64,000 nucleotides of DNA, from NCBI RefSeq assembly GCF_008638305.1, contig NZ_VTPZ01000003.1, forward strand, positions 186,001 to 250,000, in the 5' to 3' direction. This DNA comes from Pseudomonas profundi. Lineage in GTDB: Bacteria; Pseudomonadota; Gammaproteobacteria; Pseudomonadales; Pseudomonadaceae. Each line of letters begins with the position of its first letter. The first letter of the stretch is position 1. Both the position numbers and the translations under genes were made by a program. Below the pieces are notes generated by a model, which did not search any database, had not been told where the DNA came from, and saw only the letters and a list, made by a program, of their open reading frames with translations. Positions 1 through 8,548 of the stretch are shown here, in pieces.

Positions 1-440
1 GGAACAGCAGCACCGAAGGCCTGGATATTCACGTCGACACCGAGAATGGCGTGGTCACGTTAACCGGTGAAACCGATTCATCCGCATCCAAGGAACTGGC
101 CGAACGCCTTGCCGAGGATACCGATGGCGTCCGGGAGATTCGAAACGAACTGCAGGTAACCGGTGAAGATGCCAACGAAGCAGAGGGCACGGTGGCCGAA
201 ACGGCGGACGACGCCGGTAACGCTATCAGTGACGCATGGATCACCAGCAAAGTGAAGTCGAGCTACCTGTTCAGCCGCAGTCTCAGCGGCCTGGATATTT
301 CCGTCGATACCAATAACGGCAAGGTGGTGCTGGAGGGCTCGGTGGATACCGACGCGGAAAAAGACCTGGCCGAGCAAACCGCGAAAAACATCCGCGGCGT
401 AAGGGAAGTCGACAGCTCGGCATTGAGCGTGGCCGAGTAA
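1..440 (+). CDS. BON-domain (OsmY-like) protein, 3' part
   Basis: The reading frame is open from base 3, and the first codons already encode BON-like sequence (LDIHVDTENGVVTLTG), so the true start lies before the window. Two BON modules are visible, one at the very start and one at about 265-430, each with the G-x-V-x-L-x-G strand pattern and the GVREI/GVREVD ending. An Ala/Glu-rich linker separates them. BON proteins are usually periplasmic or envelope proteins that bind phospholipid or pore rims and are often osmotically or stress induced. The signal peptide, if present, is outside the window. The family is clear; the specific role is inferred only from OsmY-type relatives. Confidence 0.85.
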   Translation, partial: NSSTEGLDIHVDTENGVVTLTGETDSSASKELAERLAEDTDGVREIRNELQVTGEDANEAEGTVAETADDAGNAISDAWITSKVKSSYLFSRSLSGLDISVDTNNGKVVLEGSVDTDAEKDLAEQTAKNIRGVREVDSSALSVAE

Positions 441-533
441 CAGCATCAGGCCGGAGGGCCACGGAACAATATTGGCCGCCCGGTCGTATCAAGCAGAGCC
501 TCGCATGCAGCCAAGGACCTCCTTCAGCCTCTT

Positions 534-653
534 GATGTTGGCTTCGGTGGCATAGCCGGCACCGCCACCAGCATTGCCAGGATACTGTTCGTCGTATTCC
601 TTGTGCTATTTGTCATTTCGCTGGTGATGGGCCGTCGCGTCCCCCGAGCCTGA
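534..653 (+). pseudogene. Remnant of a DUF1328 small membrane protein gene
   Basis: Reading frame +3 from 534 gives 39 residues containing [20 protein letters not shown] followed by a hydrophobic stretch and [12 protein letters not shown]. This matches the second half of DUF1328 proteins (about 55 residues, two membrane helices, core [13 protein letters not shown]). The expected first helix and its start codon are missing: the upstream codons in this frame read as unrelated polar sequence with no ATG or GTG in a sensible place. I read this as a 5'-truncated, probably dead copy. It is too short to appear in a standard ORF list. Alternatively the first helix was replaced by a short new N-terminus from a non-standard start. 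Confidence 0.6.
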
Positions 654-663
654 CCGGAACAAC

Positions 664-689
664 GCAGGGCAGCCTCCGAGCGGCCCTGC
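664..689. terminator. Hairpin between the DUF1328 remnant and the flavoprotein gene
   Basis: Seven-base inverted repeat GCAGGGC (664-670) and GCCCTGC (683-689) with a 12-nt loop, followed on the plus strand by TTTCC. It lies just past the stop of the DUF1328 remnant and just past the stop of the minus-strand flavoprotein gene, so it could end transcription from either side. The T tract is short. Confidence 0.45.
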
Positions 690-705
690 TTTCCAGCTCG
701 TTACC

Positions 706-1638
706 TCAAGCGGGAGCGGGCCGACGCCAGGGATTGTTTTCCAGTCGGTTATGTACGGCGGTCGCGGCCTGAGCAGCCTGCCCAACTGCCACGCTGATCT
801 GCTTGAGACCCACCACCACATCACCCACCGCATACAGGCCCTCGATCGACGTCTGCTGATGGCCGTCCACGATCAGGGCACCGTTTCCGTCTTGCTTTGC
901 ATCCAGATGATGTACCAGCGTGGCACGACAGGTATTTCCAAGGTTCGGGTAGATAATGTCGAACACGTAACGGCTGCCCTGAGCTGTCGTCACCTCTATT
1001 CGATCATCCCTGGTCAGGCTTATGCGGCGGACCTCGTCGCTGATCAGCGTAATATCGTAACGCGCAGCTTTGGCCAGCGCATCGGTGCAGGCGTCCGGCT
1101 CGCCATGAACGATTACCGTCACCCGATCGGTGAAGGTGCGCAAAAATACCGCATGATTGATCGCATTCTCAGCCTCGCCATATACCGCAATATCATCGCC
1201 ATTTACTTCATAACCATCACAGATAGCGCAGAGCCGGACGATCCCGGAGGTGATAGCCCGTTCTATATCAGGCATATCCGGCAATATATCTTCAATGCCC
1301 GTGGCTAGAATCACGCTGCTGGCGGTAATTTCGCGTGCGCCTATATGCGCCGCGAAAACATTACCCTTGCGCCCAAGACGCTCGACCGTACCGGTCTCTA
1401 TGCGCGCACCGTATTCGAGCGCCTGAGTGCGCAGCCGTGAGAGCAGCTCAGGGCCGCTTATACCAGGCGGAAACCCGGGATAATTGTGACTGGTAGGGAT
1501 ATAGGAAGCGCGGCTGGCCCCTGCGTCGACTATCAGGCAGCGCCGGTGAAAGCGCGCAAGATAGATCGCAGCGGTCAGGCCCGCGGGGCCGCCACCAATG
1601 ACCAGACAATCGAGTTCTGTTGCGGGTATCTCGGACAT
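706..1638 (-). CDS. Thioredoxin-reductase-like NAD(P)/FAD-dependent disulfide oxidoreductase
   Basis: A 310-residue cytoplasmic flavoprotein. The N-terminal FAD-binding glycine motif GGGPAG lies at residues 15-20, LATG closes the FAD domain at about 111-114, and the redox pair CAIC is at 137-140, the position used by thioredoxin reductases. A C-terminal GDV motif (AVGDVV) binds FAD ribityl. Length agrees with the low-molecular-weight TrxR family. I chose the ATG at 1638 because GAGGAAG lies seven bases upstream; an upstream in-frame start would add 12 residues without a better ribosome site. It stands alone on its strand. True TrxB uses a CAxC pair too, but the surrounding sequence is divergent, so it may reduce a different partner. 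Confidence 0.85.
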   Translation of the reverse strand: MSEIPATELDCLVIGGGPAGLTAAIYLARFHRRCLIVDAGASRASYIPTSHNYPGFPPGISGPELLSRLRTQALEYGARIETGTVERLGRKGNVFAAHIGAREITASSVILATGIEDILPDMPDIERAITSGIVRLCAICDGYEVNGDDIAVYGEAENAINHAVFLRTFTDRVTVIVHGEPDACTDALAKAARYDITLISDEVRRISLTRDDRIEVTTAQGSRYVFDIIYPNLGNTCRATLVHHLDAKQDGNGALIVDGHQQTSIEGLYAVGDVVVGLKQISVAVGQAAQAATAVHNRLENNPWRRPAPA

Positions 1639-1709
1639 ATCGCTTCCTCGGCTGAATGTCAGGTAGAGAACCATTGTCCGTAGAAGTTCTGTGCCAGCAG
1701 GTGTTTCAC

Positions 1710-2081
1710 TCAGACGGCAGCGAAACGGCCCTCGAGGTAACTGACGATCGCCCTGGATTCGTACAACCAGGTCGTCTGACCATCTTCCTCGATACGCAGA
1801 CAGGGCACCTTGATACGCCCGCCCTGTTCAAGCAGCGTCTGTCGGTCCTGTTGGTTGTTCTTCGCGTCATGCAGCGCCACCGGGACGTTCAATTTGTGCA
1901 TTGTGCGGCGCACCTTGACGCAGAACGGGCAGGCCTTGAACTGGTACAGCGCCAAATGCGCTGCGGCCTGGTTGACCACCGCCTGGGCTTCGGGCGAGCG
2001 CTTCATACGGGGCGGACGGCTGATGTAATCACCCGCCACGATCAGATTACCGAGGCCGATTCTGATTGCCTTCATGATCAT
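1710..2081 (-). CDS. Glutaredoxin / GST N-domain-like thiol-disulfide protein
   Basis: A 123-residue protein with a glutaredoxin fold. The redox motif CPFC is at residues 51-54, followed by the typical VPCL (cis-proline) and a C-terminal [12 protein letters not shown] helix found in glutathione-binding domains. About 45 residues precede the fold, with a weakly hydrophobic stretch ([12 protein letters not shown]) that may anchor it to the membrane; glutaredoxin proteins with such an N-terminal extension are common in pseudomonads. The start at 2081 has AAGG eight bases upstream; ATG at 2075 is an alternative. Divergent from the spermidine-synthase-like gene. Likely role: glutathione-dependent disulfide reduction, target unknown. 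Confidence 0.8.
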   Translation of the reverse strand: MIMKAIRIGLGNLIVAGDYISRPPRMKRSPEAQAVVNQAAAHLALYQFKACPFCVKVRRTMHKLNVPVALHDAKNNQQDRQTLLEQGGRIKVPCLRIEEDGQTTWLYESRAIVSYLEGRFAAV

Positions 2082-2188
2082 CGAAACACACCTTGAGAAG
2101 TAAAGAAGGGCGCACAGCTTACGCGATTGCCGCGCAGCCAGGCCAATCGGGCATAATCCGGCCATCGCCCGCTTAACGGAAAGCACTC

Positions 2189-2926
2189 ATGAAGCGACAC
2201 CTGTTGCTCGATACCGCCCCCATTCCCAACACGAGCGAAGCGCTTTGCCTGTTCGAATACGGGGATGATTTCGTCATCAAATTGCAAAGCGGCAAGGGCG
2301 GGCAGTTGATGAATACCCGCATGCACGGCTCCGAAGACGCCCTGGCAGAGATCCCCTGCCGCTCGCTGGCGGGACGTAGTCAGGTGCGCGCACTGATTGG
2401 CGGACTGGGTATGGGTTTCACGCTGGCCTCGGCGTTGCGCCATCTTCCGCCCGATGCCGAGGTGACCGTCGCCGAGCTGGTGCCCGGCGTGATCGAATGG
2501 AACCGGGGCGCCCTTGGCGCCAAAGCTGGCAATCCGCTGGACGACCCGCGCGCCCGGGTATTGAATGAAGACGTTGCGGTAATCTTGCAGGACAACGCCG
2601 GGAGCTTCGATGCGATCATGCTGGACATCGACAACGGTCCGGAGGGATTGACCCGCAATACCAATAGCTGGATCTATTCCCTGGATGGACTGCGCGCCTG
2701 CGCGCGGGCATTACGAACCGGCGGCATGCTGACCGTCTGGTCCGCCAGCGCCGACCGCGAATTTTCCAGTCGACTCGGCAAGGCGGGCTTTCACGCGGAG
2801 GAACGGCAGGTCTATGCACACGGCAACCGGGGTCCCAAACATACCATCTGGGTCGCCACGCGCGGAGCGGTTTCAAAGCCGGGACGGACAACTCACACAT
2901 CAAGACACACGAGGGCAGGGCAATGA
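2189..2926 (+). CDS. Spermidine synthase-like SAM-binding protein
   Basis: 245 residues with a Rossmann methyltransferase/spermidine-synthase fold. GGLGMGF at about 71-77 is the nucleotide-binding glycine loop, VAELVP is the acidic end of strand 2, and MLDID is motif II. It has the single-domain length of the bacterial "spermine/spermidine synthase domain" proteins and lacks the usual polyamine-pocket residues I could recognise, so the true substrate is uncertain. The C-terminal 25 residues are basic and low complexity. It overlaps the next gene by an ATGA, indicating an operon with the HNH protein and the ACR3-like transporter. Confidence 0.75.
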   Translation: MKRHLLLDTAPIPNTSEALCLFEYGDDFVIKLQSGKGGQLMNTRMHGSEDALAEIPCRSLAGRSQVRALIGGLGMGFTLASALRHLPPDAEVTVAELVPGVIEWNRGALGAKAGNPLDDPRARVLNEDVAVILQDNAGSFDAIMLDIDNGPEGLTRNTNSWIYSLDGLRACARALRTGGMLTVWSASADREFSSRLGKAGFHAEERQVYAHGNRGPKHTIWVATRGAVSKPGRTTHTSRHTRAGQ

Positions 2927-3267
2927 CATCCACCAAAAGCACCTACGCCAGCCGCGAAGCCAGTTATCGTGAAAAAGCGCTGAAGATGTACCCCTGGGTC
3001 TGTGGCCGTTGCGCCCGCGAATTCGATGGCAAGCGCATCGGCGAGCTGACCGTACACCACCGCGACCACAATCATGACAACAACCCTGAGGACGGCTCCA
3101 ACTGGGAACTGCTCTGTCTGTATTGCCACGACAACGAGCACTCCCGCTATACCGATCAGCAGTATTTCACCGAGTCATCCACCGCGACGCCGGTGGCCGG
3201 CAAGGCCACCCACAAGGCGTTTGCGGACCTGGCGTCGCTTTTGAAGAACAAGGACGGAGAGTCCTGA
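2923..3267 (+). CDS. yajD: HNH nuclease of the YajD family
   Basis: 114 residues. Two zinc-ligating pairs (CGRC near residue 25 and CLYC near 65) bracket the catalytic core VHHRDHNHDNN and NWELLCLYCHDNEH, the signature of the short YajD group of HNH proteins. The start overlaps the stop of the preceding gene (ATGA), so it is translationally coupled. YajD proteins are widespread stand-alone chromosomal genes with no established biological role; nothing here suggests a mobile-element endonuclease. The transporter gene that follows starts inside its stop codon region. Confidence 0.88.
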   Translation: MTSTKSTYASREASYREKALKMYPWVCGRCAREFDGKRIGELTVHHRDHNHDNNPEDGSNWELLCLYCHDNEHSRYTDQQYFTESSTATPVAGKATHKAFADLASLLKNKDGES

Positions 3268-4229
3268 AGCGGATTACGCTTGAGCGGCATCAGGTCTGGG
3301 TCTATCTCACCGGACTGCTGATCGGCATCCTGGTCGGAGGTCTGCTGCCCGGATCCGGCTCGTTGCTGGAAAAGCTGATCTGGCCGGTACTGGCGGTCTT
3401 GCTATACAGCACCTTTCTTCAGGTACCGCTGCTGCATGTGCGCCAGGCGTTTGGTGACCGGCGCTTTGGCAGTGCCGTGCTGACCGGTAATTTCGTGCTG
3501 ATGCCCCTTGTAGTCTGGGCGCTGGTGCAGTGGCTGCCGGATAACGCGCCCCTGCGGCTCGGCGTGCTGCTGGTGTTGTTGGTGCCCTGCACCGACTGGT
3601 TTATCAGCTTCACCCAGCTCGGCGGCGGCGATGTGCCCCGCGCCGTCGCTGTCACGCCGCTCAACCTGCTGTTTCAACTGTGCTTGCTGCCCCTGTATCT
3701 CTGGGCGATGACCGACTCGCAGCTCAGCGCCGTGTTATCGCTGGGAGATGTCGCGCCGGCATTGCTGATCGTGCTGCTGCCGCTCGTTGCCGCAGCTATC
3801 AGCGAGCGCTGGATCGAGGCGCAGACGGGCCGTGAGGTGCTGCGCGATACGCTGGCCTGGTGGCCCATCCCGTTGCTCGGTCTGGTCATTCTGCTGGTCG
3901 CTGCGGTGCAGGTGTCGACGCTGCAGGCAGCGCTGGCCTGGTTGCCCTGGGTGATTCCGATCTATGTTGCGTACCTGGTGAGCGCCGCGCTCGTTGCCAA
4001 GCTGCAGGCAAGGCTGTGGCAACTCCCGGACAGCCAGGGCCGCACCCTGGCGTTCAGTCTCGGTACGCGCAATTCCTTCGTGGTATTGCCCTTCGCCCTC
4101 GGCTTGCCCAATGGCTGGGAGGTCGCCGCCCTGGTCATCGTGGTGCAGTCGCTGGTCGAGCTGTTCGGCATGCTCGTATACCTGCGCTGGATACCGCGCG
4201 GGCTGTTCGCAGGCATCAAGAACGCCTGA
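3264..4229 (+). CDS. Bile acid/arsenite-type (SBF/ACR3-like) membrane transporter
   Basis: About 321 residues, almost entirely hydrophobic with roughly ten membrane segments, of the SBF fold. The signature LLVPCTDWFISFTQLGGGD resembles the ACR3 cysteine motif in helix 4, and GTRNSFVVLPFAL near the C-terminus matches the helix-9 region of ACR3 arsenite exporters. This divergent subfamily is often annotated as arsenic resistance protein, but no arsR, arsC or arsH lies nearby, so arsenite export is unproven. No ATG, GTG or TTG is in frame near the expected N-terminus. The best start is CTG at 3264, which sits in the CTGA overlap with the HNH stop and has GGAG five bases upstream. Confidence 0.75.
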   Translation: MKRITLERHQVWVYLTGLLIGILVGGLLPGSGSLLEKLIWPVLAVLLYSTFLQVPLLHVRQAFGDRRFGSAVLTGNFVLMPLVVWALVQWLPDNAPLRLGVLLVLLVPCTDWFISFTQLGGGDVPRAVAVTPLNLLFQLCLLPLYLWAMTDSQLSAVLSLGDVAPALLIVLLPLVAAAISERWIEAQTGREVLRDTLAWWPIPLLGLVILLVAAVQVSTLQAALAWLPWVIPIYVAYLVSAALVAKLQARLWQLPDSQGRTLAFSLGTRNSFVVLPFALGLPNGWEVAALVIVVQSLVELFGMLVYLRWIPRGLFAGIKNA

Positions 4230-4348
4230 TCCAGCAAAGCGTGCACGATCAGGCGTGGGCAGCATCTTCAACAGAGGTTCTGCTACTATTTCTGACGACC
4301 CCACACCGGGCCAGCGCGCAGATACACCTGCAGGTCAAAGGGAACCCC

Positions 4349-5212
4349 ATGCAAAACGATGTTTTTACACTGCCTGCACTTGATGGCTATCTTCTCGGCG
4401 CCACGCTCTATCCGGCTGAACAGCCGATAGGCAAACTCATTGTCGCCGGCGCCACAGGGGTGCCCCAGCGCTTTTACCGACGCTTCGCTGAACACGCAGC
4501 GCAGCGCGGCTACACCACGCTGACCCTCGATTACCGCGGCGTCGGTCGCTCGGCGCCTGAAACACTGCGCGGTTTCGATATGCAGTACCTGGACTGGGCC
4601 TATCTGGATCTCGCCGCCGCCGTGGATCACATGAGCGCCGATCAGCTCCCGCTGTATATGGTCGGGCACTCCTTTGGCGGTCATGCGTTTGGTTTGCTAC
4701 CCAATCACCAGCAGGTCAGTGGCTTCTATACCTTCGGCACGGGTGCCGGCTGGCACGGCTGGATGCCGCCGCTTGAGCGCATTCGTGTCCAGGCGATGTG
4801 GGAGCTGGTTGCGCCGGTGATCACCCGCACCAAGGGCTACCTGGCGTGGAGCCGGCTGGGCATGGGTGAAGATCTGCCCATGGGCGTGTACCGTCAGTGG
4901 AAGCGCTGGTGCCGCAACCCGCGCTACTTCTTCGAGGATCCGGAGATGGAGCATGTGCATCAAAGCTTCGCCAGTGTCACAACGCCCATCGTCGCCTTGA
5001 ACACGACTGACGATCTGTGGGCCTCGCCGCGCTCACGTGACGCCTTCATGCCCGGTTACAGCCAGGCACCCTATCAGCCTGTCACGGTAGTACCGGCGGA
5101 ACGCGGTCTGCCTGCCATGGGACACATGGGCTATTTCCGCTCCAGTGCACAGCCTCTCTGGGAGGATACGCTGGACTGGTTCGGGTCACTTGAACGCCGT
5201 CGCGTTGCCTGA
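4349..5212 (+). CDS. Alpha/beta hydrolase
   Basis: 287 residues; start ATG at 4349 with AAAGGGAA upstream. A serine-hydrolase nucleophile elbow GHSFGG places the catalytic serine at residue 108, and a late MGHMGYF segment supplies the likely catalytic histidine (the usual aspartate is probably in LNTTDDLW). No signal peptide is seen, so it is cytoplasmic. The protein belongs to the serine aminopeptidase/lysophospholipase-like alpha/beta fold group; substrate cannot be told. It ends 11 bases before pxpA, so it may be co-transcribed with the 5-oxoprolinase genes. Confidence 0.82.
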   Translation: MQNDVFTLPALDGYLLGATLYPAEQPIGKLIVAGATGVPQRFYRRFAEHAAQRGYTTLTLDYRGVGRSAPETLRGFDMQYLDWAYLDLAAAVDHMSADQLPLYMVGHSFGGHAFGLLPNHQQVSGFYTFGTGAGWHGWMPPLERIRVQAMWELVAPVITRTKGYLAWSRLGMGEDLPMGVYRQWKRWCRNPRYFFEDPEMEHVHQSFASVTTPIVALNTTDDLWASPRSRDAFMPGYSQAPYQPVTVVPAERGLPAMGHMGYFRSSAQPLWEDTLDWFGSLERRRVA

Positions 5213-5223
5213 CGAGGAACCGC

Positions 5224-5976
5224 ATGCGAAAGCTTCTGCTGAACTGCGATATGGGAGAAAGCTTCGGCGCCTGGCGCATGGGGCTGGATGAAGAGGTCAT
5301 GCCGCACATTGATTGCGCCAACATCGCCTGCGGCTATCACGCCTCCGACCCTGGGATCATGCGTCGTACCGCATTGCTGGCGCTGGAGCATGGCGTACGC
5401 ATCGGCGCCCATCCGTCCTATCCGGACCTGATGGGTTTTGGCCGGCGCTCAATGAAATGCTCGGCCCAGGAAATCCGCGACATGTTGCTGTATCAGATCG
5501 GCGCGCTGGACGGCATTTGCCGCGCCGAGGGCGGGCGGGTCAGCTATATGAAGCCGCACGGCGCACTGTACAACGACATGATGCAGCAACCCGATGTGCT
5601 CCGCGCCGTCCTGCAGGCCGCCAGTGATTATGATCCGGCCTTGCCGTTGGTCGTGCTGGCGCAGCAGGACAACAGCGCGGTCCGCAGTCTGGCCGCTGAA
5701 TTCGGTCTGGAGCTCATCTTCGAGGCCTTCGCTGATCGCGCATACGACGCCTCCGGTCAGCTGGTACCGCGCGATCAATCCGGTGCGGTGCACCAGAGCA
5801 CCGCACTGATTCTTCAACAATCACTGATACTCGCCCGCGGTGAGCCTCTGCGCGCTTCTGACGGGTCCTCTCTTATGCTGGCCGCCGATACGCTATGCGT
5901 ACATGGCGACAACGCCGAATCGGTGGCCGTGGTCCGGCAGATCGCCGCGGCGCTGGACGCTGCCTCGCGGATATGA
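5224..5976 (+). CDS. pxpA: 5-oxoprolinase subunit A (LamB/YcsF family)
   Basis: 250 residues beginning [17 protein letters not shown], the characteristic start of the LamB/YcsF family, with the later [13 protein letters not shown] and EAFADRAYD motifs. PxpA works with PxpBC to open 5-oxoproline (pyroglutamate), a spontaneous glutamine/glutamate damage product, to glutamate using ATP. The A subunit has the metal-dependent amidohydrolase-like fold. A GAGGAA ribosome site precedes the ATG. Its stop overlaps the pxpB start by an ATGA. Confidence 0.93.
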   Translation: MRKLLLNCDMGESFGAWRMGLDEEVMPHIDCANIACGYHASDPGIMRRTALLALEHGVRIGAHPSYPDLMGFGRRSMKCSAQEIRDMLLYQIGALDGICRAEGGRVSYMKPHGALYNDMMQQPDVLRAVLQAASDYDPALPLVVLAQQDNSAVRSLAAEFGLELIFEAFADRAYDASGQLVPRDQSGAVHQSTALILQQSLILARGEPLRASDGSSLMLAADTLCVHGDNAESVAVVRQIAAALDAASRI

Positions 5977-6680
5977 AACTGCACATCGAGCGGGCTGCAG
6001 TCGATACCTTGATGATTCGTCTGTTCGATCGCATCGAGGAAGGCAACATGCCCTGGTTGCTGGCAGCATCCCAGCAATTACGCCGGCAGTTCGGTGACCA
6101 GCTGATCGACCTGGTGCCGTCCTACACCACCCTGATGCTGCACTACGATCTGCGTCAGCTGGATGAGATCACCGCGCGCCAGCTGATCACCACGGCACTG
6201 GCAGGGCTGCAGCCTCTCCCACCCGAGCACGCCGGTCGCGAACATGAGATTGCAGTGTGGTACGACATCAGCGTTGGGCCCGATCTCGAACGTCTGTCAG
6301 GCCTCACTGGGTTGAGTGTGAGTCAGGTCATCGCGCTGCACAGTGATCACGAATATCAGGTGTTTGCGCTGGGCTTTGCACCGGGTTTCGCCTACATGGG
6401 CTTGCTCGATGAGCGGCTCGCCGCACCGCGCCTGGCCACGCCACGCAAACGGGTGCCGGCTGGCAGCGTAGCCATAGCTGAGCGCCAGACCGCGGCCTAT
6501 CCGTTGGCATCACCGGGCGGCTGGAATCTGGTGGGCCGCACGCCAGCGCCATTGTTTGATCGAAACCGGGATGGCTACAGCATGCTGCGGCCCGGCGATC
6601 GCGTGCGGTTCGTGCCGGTCGAGCACGCCGAATTTGTCCGATTGGGCGGCGACGACACGCCCGTATCGGGTGACGCATGA
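5973..6680 (+). CDS. pxpB: 5-oxoprolinase subunit B (KipI-like)
   Basis: 235 residues of the AHS1/KipI family. Visible hallmarks are [19 protein letters not shown] and [12 protein letters not shown] in the C-terminal half. In Bacillus the homologue KipI inhibits kinase KinA, but in most bacteria the PxpABC complex is the ATP-dependent 5-oxoprolinase. The start is the ATG at 5973, giving a four-base overlap with pxpA; an upstream in-frame start would overlap pxpA much more. It overlaps pxpC by ATGA as well, so the three subunits are translationally coupled in the order A-B-C. Confidence 0.92.
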   Translation: MKLHIERAAVDTLMIRLFDRIEEGNMPWLLAASQQLRRQFGDQLIDLVPSYTTLMLHYDLRQLDEITARQLITTALAGLQPLPPEHAGREHEIAVWYDISVGPDLERLSGLTGLSVSQVIALHSDHEYQVFALGFAPGFAYMGLLDERLAAPRLATPRKRVPAGSVAIAERQTAAYPLASPGGWNLVGRTPAPLFDRNRDGYSMLRPGDRVRFVPVEHAEFVRLGGDDTPVSGDA

Positions 6681-7609
6681 ACAGGCTCACAGTCGAACGC
6701 AGCCTCGGCCTGGCCCAGCTACAGGATGGCGGACGTTTTGGTGTTCGCCATCTCGGCGTCACCCAGGGCGGCGCGCTGGACTGGATTGCCATGGGTTGGG
6801 CCAACTGGATGCTGGGTAACGTGCCGACCGCCTGCGCCCTGGAGATCCCGATGGGCGGCGTCACCCTGCGCTGCGAATCCGATACCACGCTGGCGCTGGC
6901 AGGCGCTGATTTGAGCGTCACGCTTGATGAGCAGGCCATCGCGCCCTGGCGCAGTTTTCCAGTGCAACGCGGCCAACGCCTGGAATTCAATTCGCCCTTC
7001 AGCGGCGTTCGCGCTTACCTCGCCGCACCCGGCGGATTCAGGGCCCCACGGGTGCTTGGATCCGCCTCGACAGTAACGCGCGAGAGCCTGGGTGGGCTCG
7101 ACGGCTCGGGCCAGGCGCTCAGACGGGATGACTGTTTAGAATTCGAAAGCCTGGCAAGCTCTCCGCGTACCATGCCAGAGCAACACATACCCGCATACGG
7201 CCATGCTGTCCGCCTGGAGTTGATACCCGGCGCGCAGATTGCCGGATTTACCGGCGAGTCGTTGTTCAGAGCCTTCAACCACCCATGGCGAATCGACCCC
7301 CGTTCCGACCGCATGGGCGTCCGGCTGTCCGGCAAGCCTTTACGCTATACAGGCGCACCCTTGATCTCGGAAGGAATTCCCCTCGGCGCCGTGCAGGTGC
7401 CCCCGGACGGGCAGCCCATAGTACTGATGAATGATCGCCAGACCATTGGCGGTTATCCAAGGCTCGGCGCACTGACGCCCGCCTCGGTGGCGCGGCTGGC
7501 CCAGTGTGCAACAGACGACAACGTCTGGCTGACAGCTGTCGGGCAGGGGAAGGTTCGCGAGGAGATGATTGAGCTGTTGGACATGTGGGATTCCGGGATG
7601 CCCTCTTGA
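6677..7609 (+). CDS. pxpC: 5-oxoprolinase subunit C (KipA-like)
   Basis: 310 residues of the AHS2/KipA family (biotin-dependent carboxyltransferase-like fold). Hallmarks are the GGRFGVRHLGVTQGGALDW N-terminus, YLAAPGG, and the late SDRMGVRLSG and ILMNDRQTIGGYP motifs. It completes the pxpABC operon for scavenging 5-oxoproline. The gene ends 24 bases before the poly-A side of a strong hairpin that terminates the convergent operon. Confidence 0.92.
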   Translation: MNRLTVERSLGLAQLQDGGRFGVRHLGVTQGGALDWIAMGWANWMLGNVPTACALEIPMGGVTLRCESDTTLALAGADLSVTLDEQAIAPWRSFPVQRGQRLEFNSPFSGVRAYLAAPGGFRAPRVLGSASTVTRESLGGLDGSGQALRRDDCLEFESLASSPRTMPEQHIPAYGHAVRLELIPGAQIAGFTGESLFRAFNHPWRIDPRSDRMGVRLSGKPLRYTGAPLISEGIPLGAVQVPPDGQPIVLMNDRQTIGGYPRLGALTPASVARLAQCATDDNVWLTAVGQGKVREEMIELLDMWDSGMPS

Positions 7610-7632
7610 TAACAGCCGTGACCTGGCGGAAC

Positions 7633-7658
7633 AAAAACGGAGGCTCGATGCCTCCGTT
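7633..7658 (-). terminator. Rho-independent terminator of the csgG-like operon
   Basis: Stem CGGAGGC (7638-7644) and GCCTCCG (7650-7656), extended by two A-T pairs, with a five-base loop. On the minus strand it is followed by TTTTTG, the classic intrinsic terminator form, 20 bases past the stop of the CsgG-family gene. It also lies at the end of pxpC and could work on both strands, though the plus-strand side has no T run. Confidence 0.85.
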
Positions 7659-7676
7659 CGATCAAATTGGCAGTGA

Positions 7677-8498
7677 CTACATACCAACTTTCAGTTGGCC
7701 GCCTTTACCCAGGCCGCCTTCAACTTCCTGTGCCTGGTAGTTGCGCAGGGAGATAACCATACCGTTGTAGGCATCCATGAACGCCGCAACCGTCGCCTTG
7801 CCTTCCGGCGTGCGGGAGAAGCCGCCCAGACCGCCCGCAGCACGTCCGGTCAACCCGCCCAGCGCTGCGCCGAAGTTGGTCGCAGTGGCATTACCTTCGG
7901 AGATGGACAGTTGCACGCCGGAGCGAATATCAAACATGCTCATGGTCACTACAGACTGTCTGCTTTGTAGCGAACCCGCCACCGCACCGGCAATGCCACC
8001 TACAAGCCCACCCATTCCTGCGGCCAGCCCGCCAGCCGAGTCGTTATTGATGATGATTGCCGGCTCCAGGAAGTAGTCAGCTGCAACGCGCTGACCCTTG
8101 TGTTGCTGGGAACCAGCGCGGAACTCGCCGGAGTTTCGCTGTTTGTCCGTGATAGCGCTGAGCCGGCTTTCGGTACGGTTATTCCCTACAGAAGTAATAA
8201 CGAAACAGTTGGACTGTTGCACGGCCAGGCGGATCAGGGGCTCGATGGTGGTCACCTGGGTGGCGCGGCCAAAATTGGCGAACCATTCCTTGCCGCGCCC
8301 GTCATCCACTGCGAGGGTGCCTAGCGGTGCATCACAGCGCTCCAGCGCGCTGTTGGCATCGACGCTACTGGCACCGCCAGCAGCGCCCGTTGCCGCGGTG
8401 GCGTTATTGCCGGTTTTTATGTTCCCGCCGGGTGTAACACAACCGGTCAGAGCCAGGGCTGAAGCGAGTGCGATCAGGGGCAGAGTTTTCTTGTACAT
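7677..8498 (-). CDS. CsgG/HfaB-family lipoprotein
   Basis: 273 residues from the ATG at 8498. The N-terminus MYKKTLPLIALASALALTGC is a lipoprotein signal with lipobox LTGC, so the mature protein is lipid-anchored, probably in the outer membrane. The body carries a CsgG-like core (RLAVQQSNCFVITS, DYFLEPAIII, SVVTMSMFDIRSG) and an unusual glycine-rich insertion (AAGMGGLVGGIAGAVAGS). CsgG itself is the curli export pore, but no csgA, B, E or F is present here, so this is one of the widespread CsgG-like proteins of unknown role. Second gene of an operon with the Sel1 lipoprotein, 50 bases upstream. Confidence 0.75.
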   Translation of the reverse strand: MYKKTLPLIALASALALTGCVTPGGNIKTGNNATAATGAAGGASSVDANSALERCDAPLGTLAVDDGRGKEWFANFGRATQVTTIEPLIRLAVQQSNCFVITSVGNNRTESRLSAITDKQRNSGEFRAGSQQHKGQRVAADYFLEPAIIINNDSAGGLAAGMGGLVGGIAGAVAGSLQSRQSVVTMSMFDIRSGVQLSISEGNATATNFGAALGGLTGRAAGGLGGFSRTPEGKATVAAFMDAYNGMVISLRNYQAQEVEGGLGKGGQLKVGM

Positions 8499-8548
8499 GT
8501 CCGTGTTGTCTTCTGTCTTTGGAAATGAGTGGGTGCGGTTGGCAACAA

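Noticed and set aside
2923-3267. Homing or mobile-element HNH endonuclease
   Set aside because: It matches the short YajD family, sits in an overlapping operon, and no intron, repeat or integrase accompanies it.
3264-4229. Full arsenic-resistance locus
   Set aside because: No arsR, arsC, arsB or arsH nearby; the ArsR-family gene at 39.8 kb is of the sulfur-sensing BigR type.
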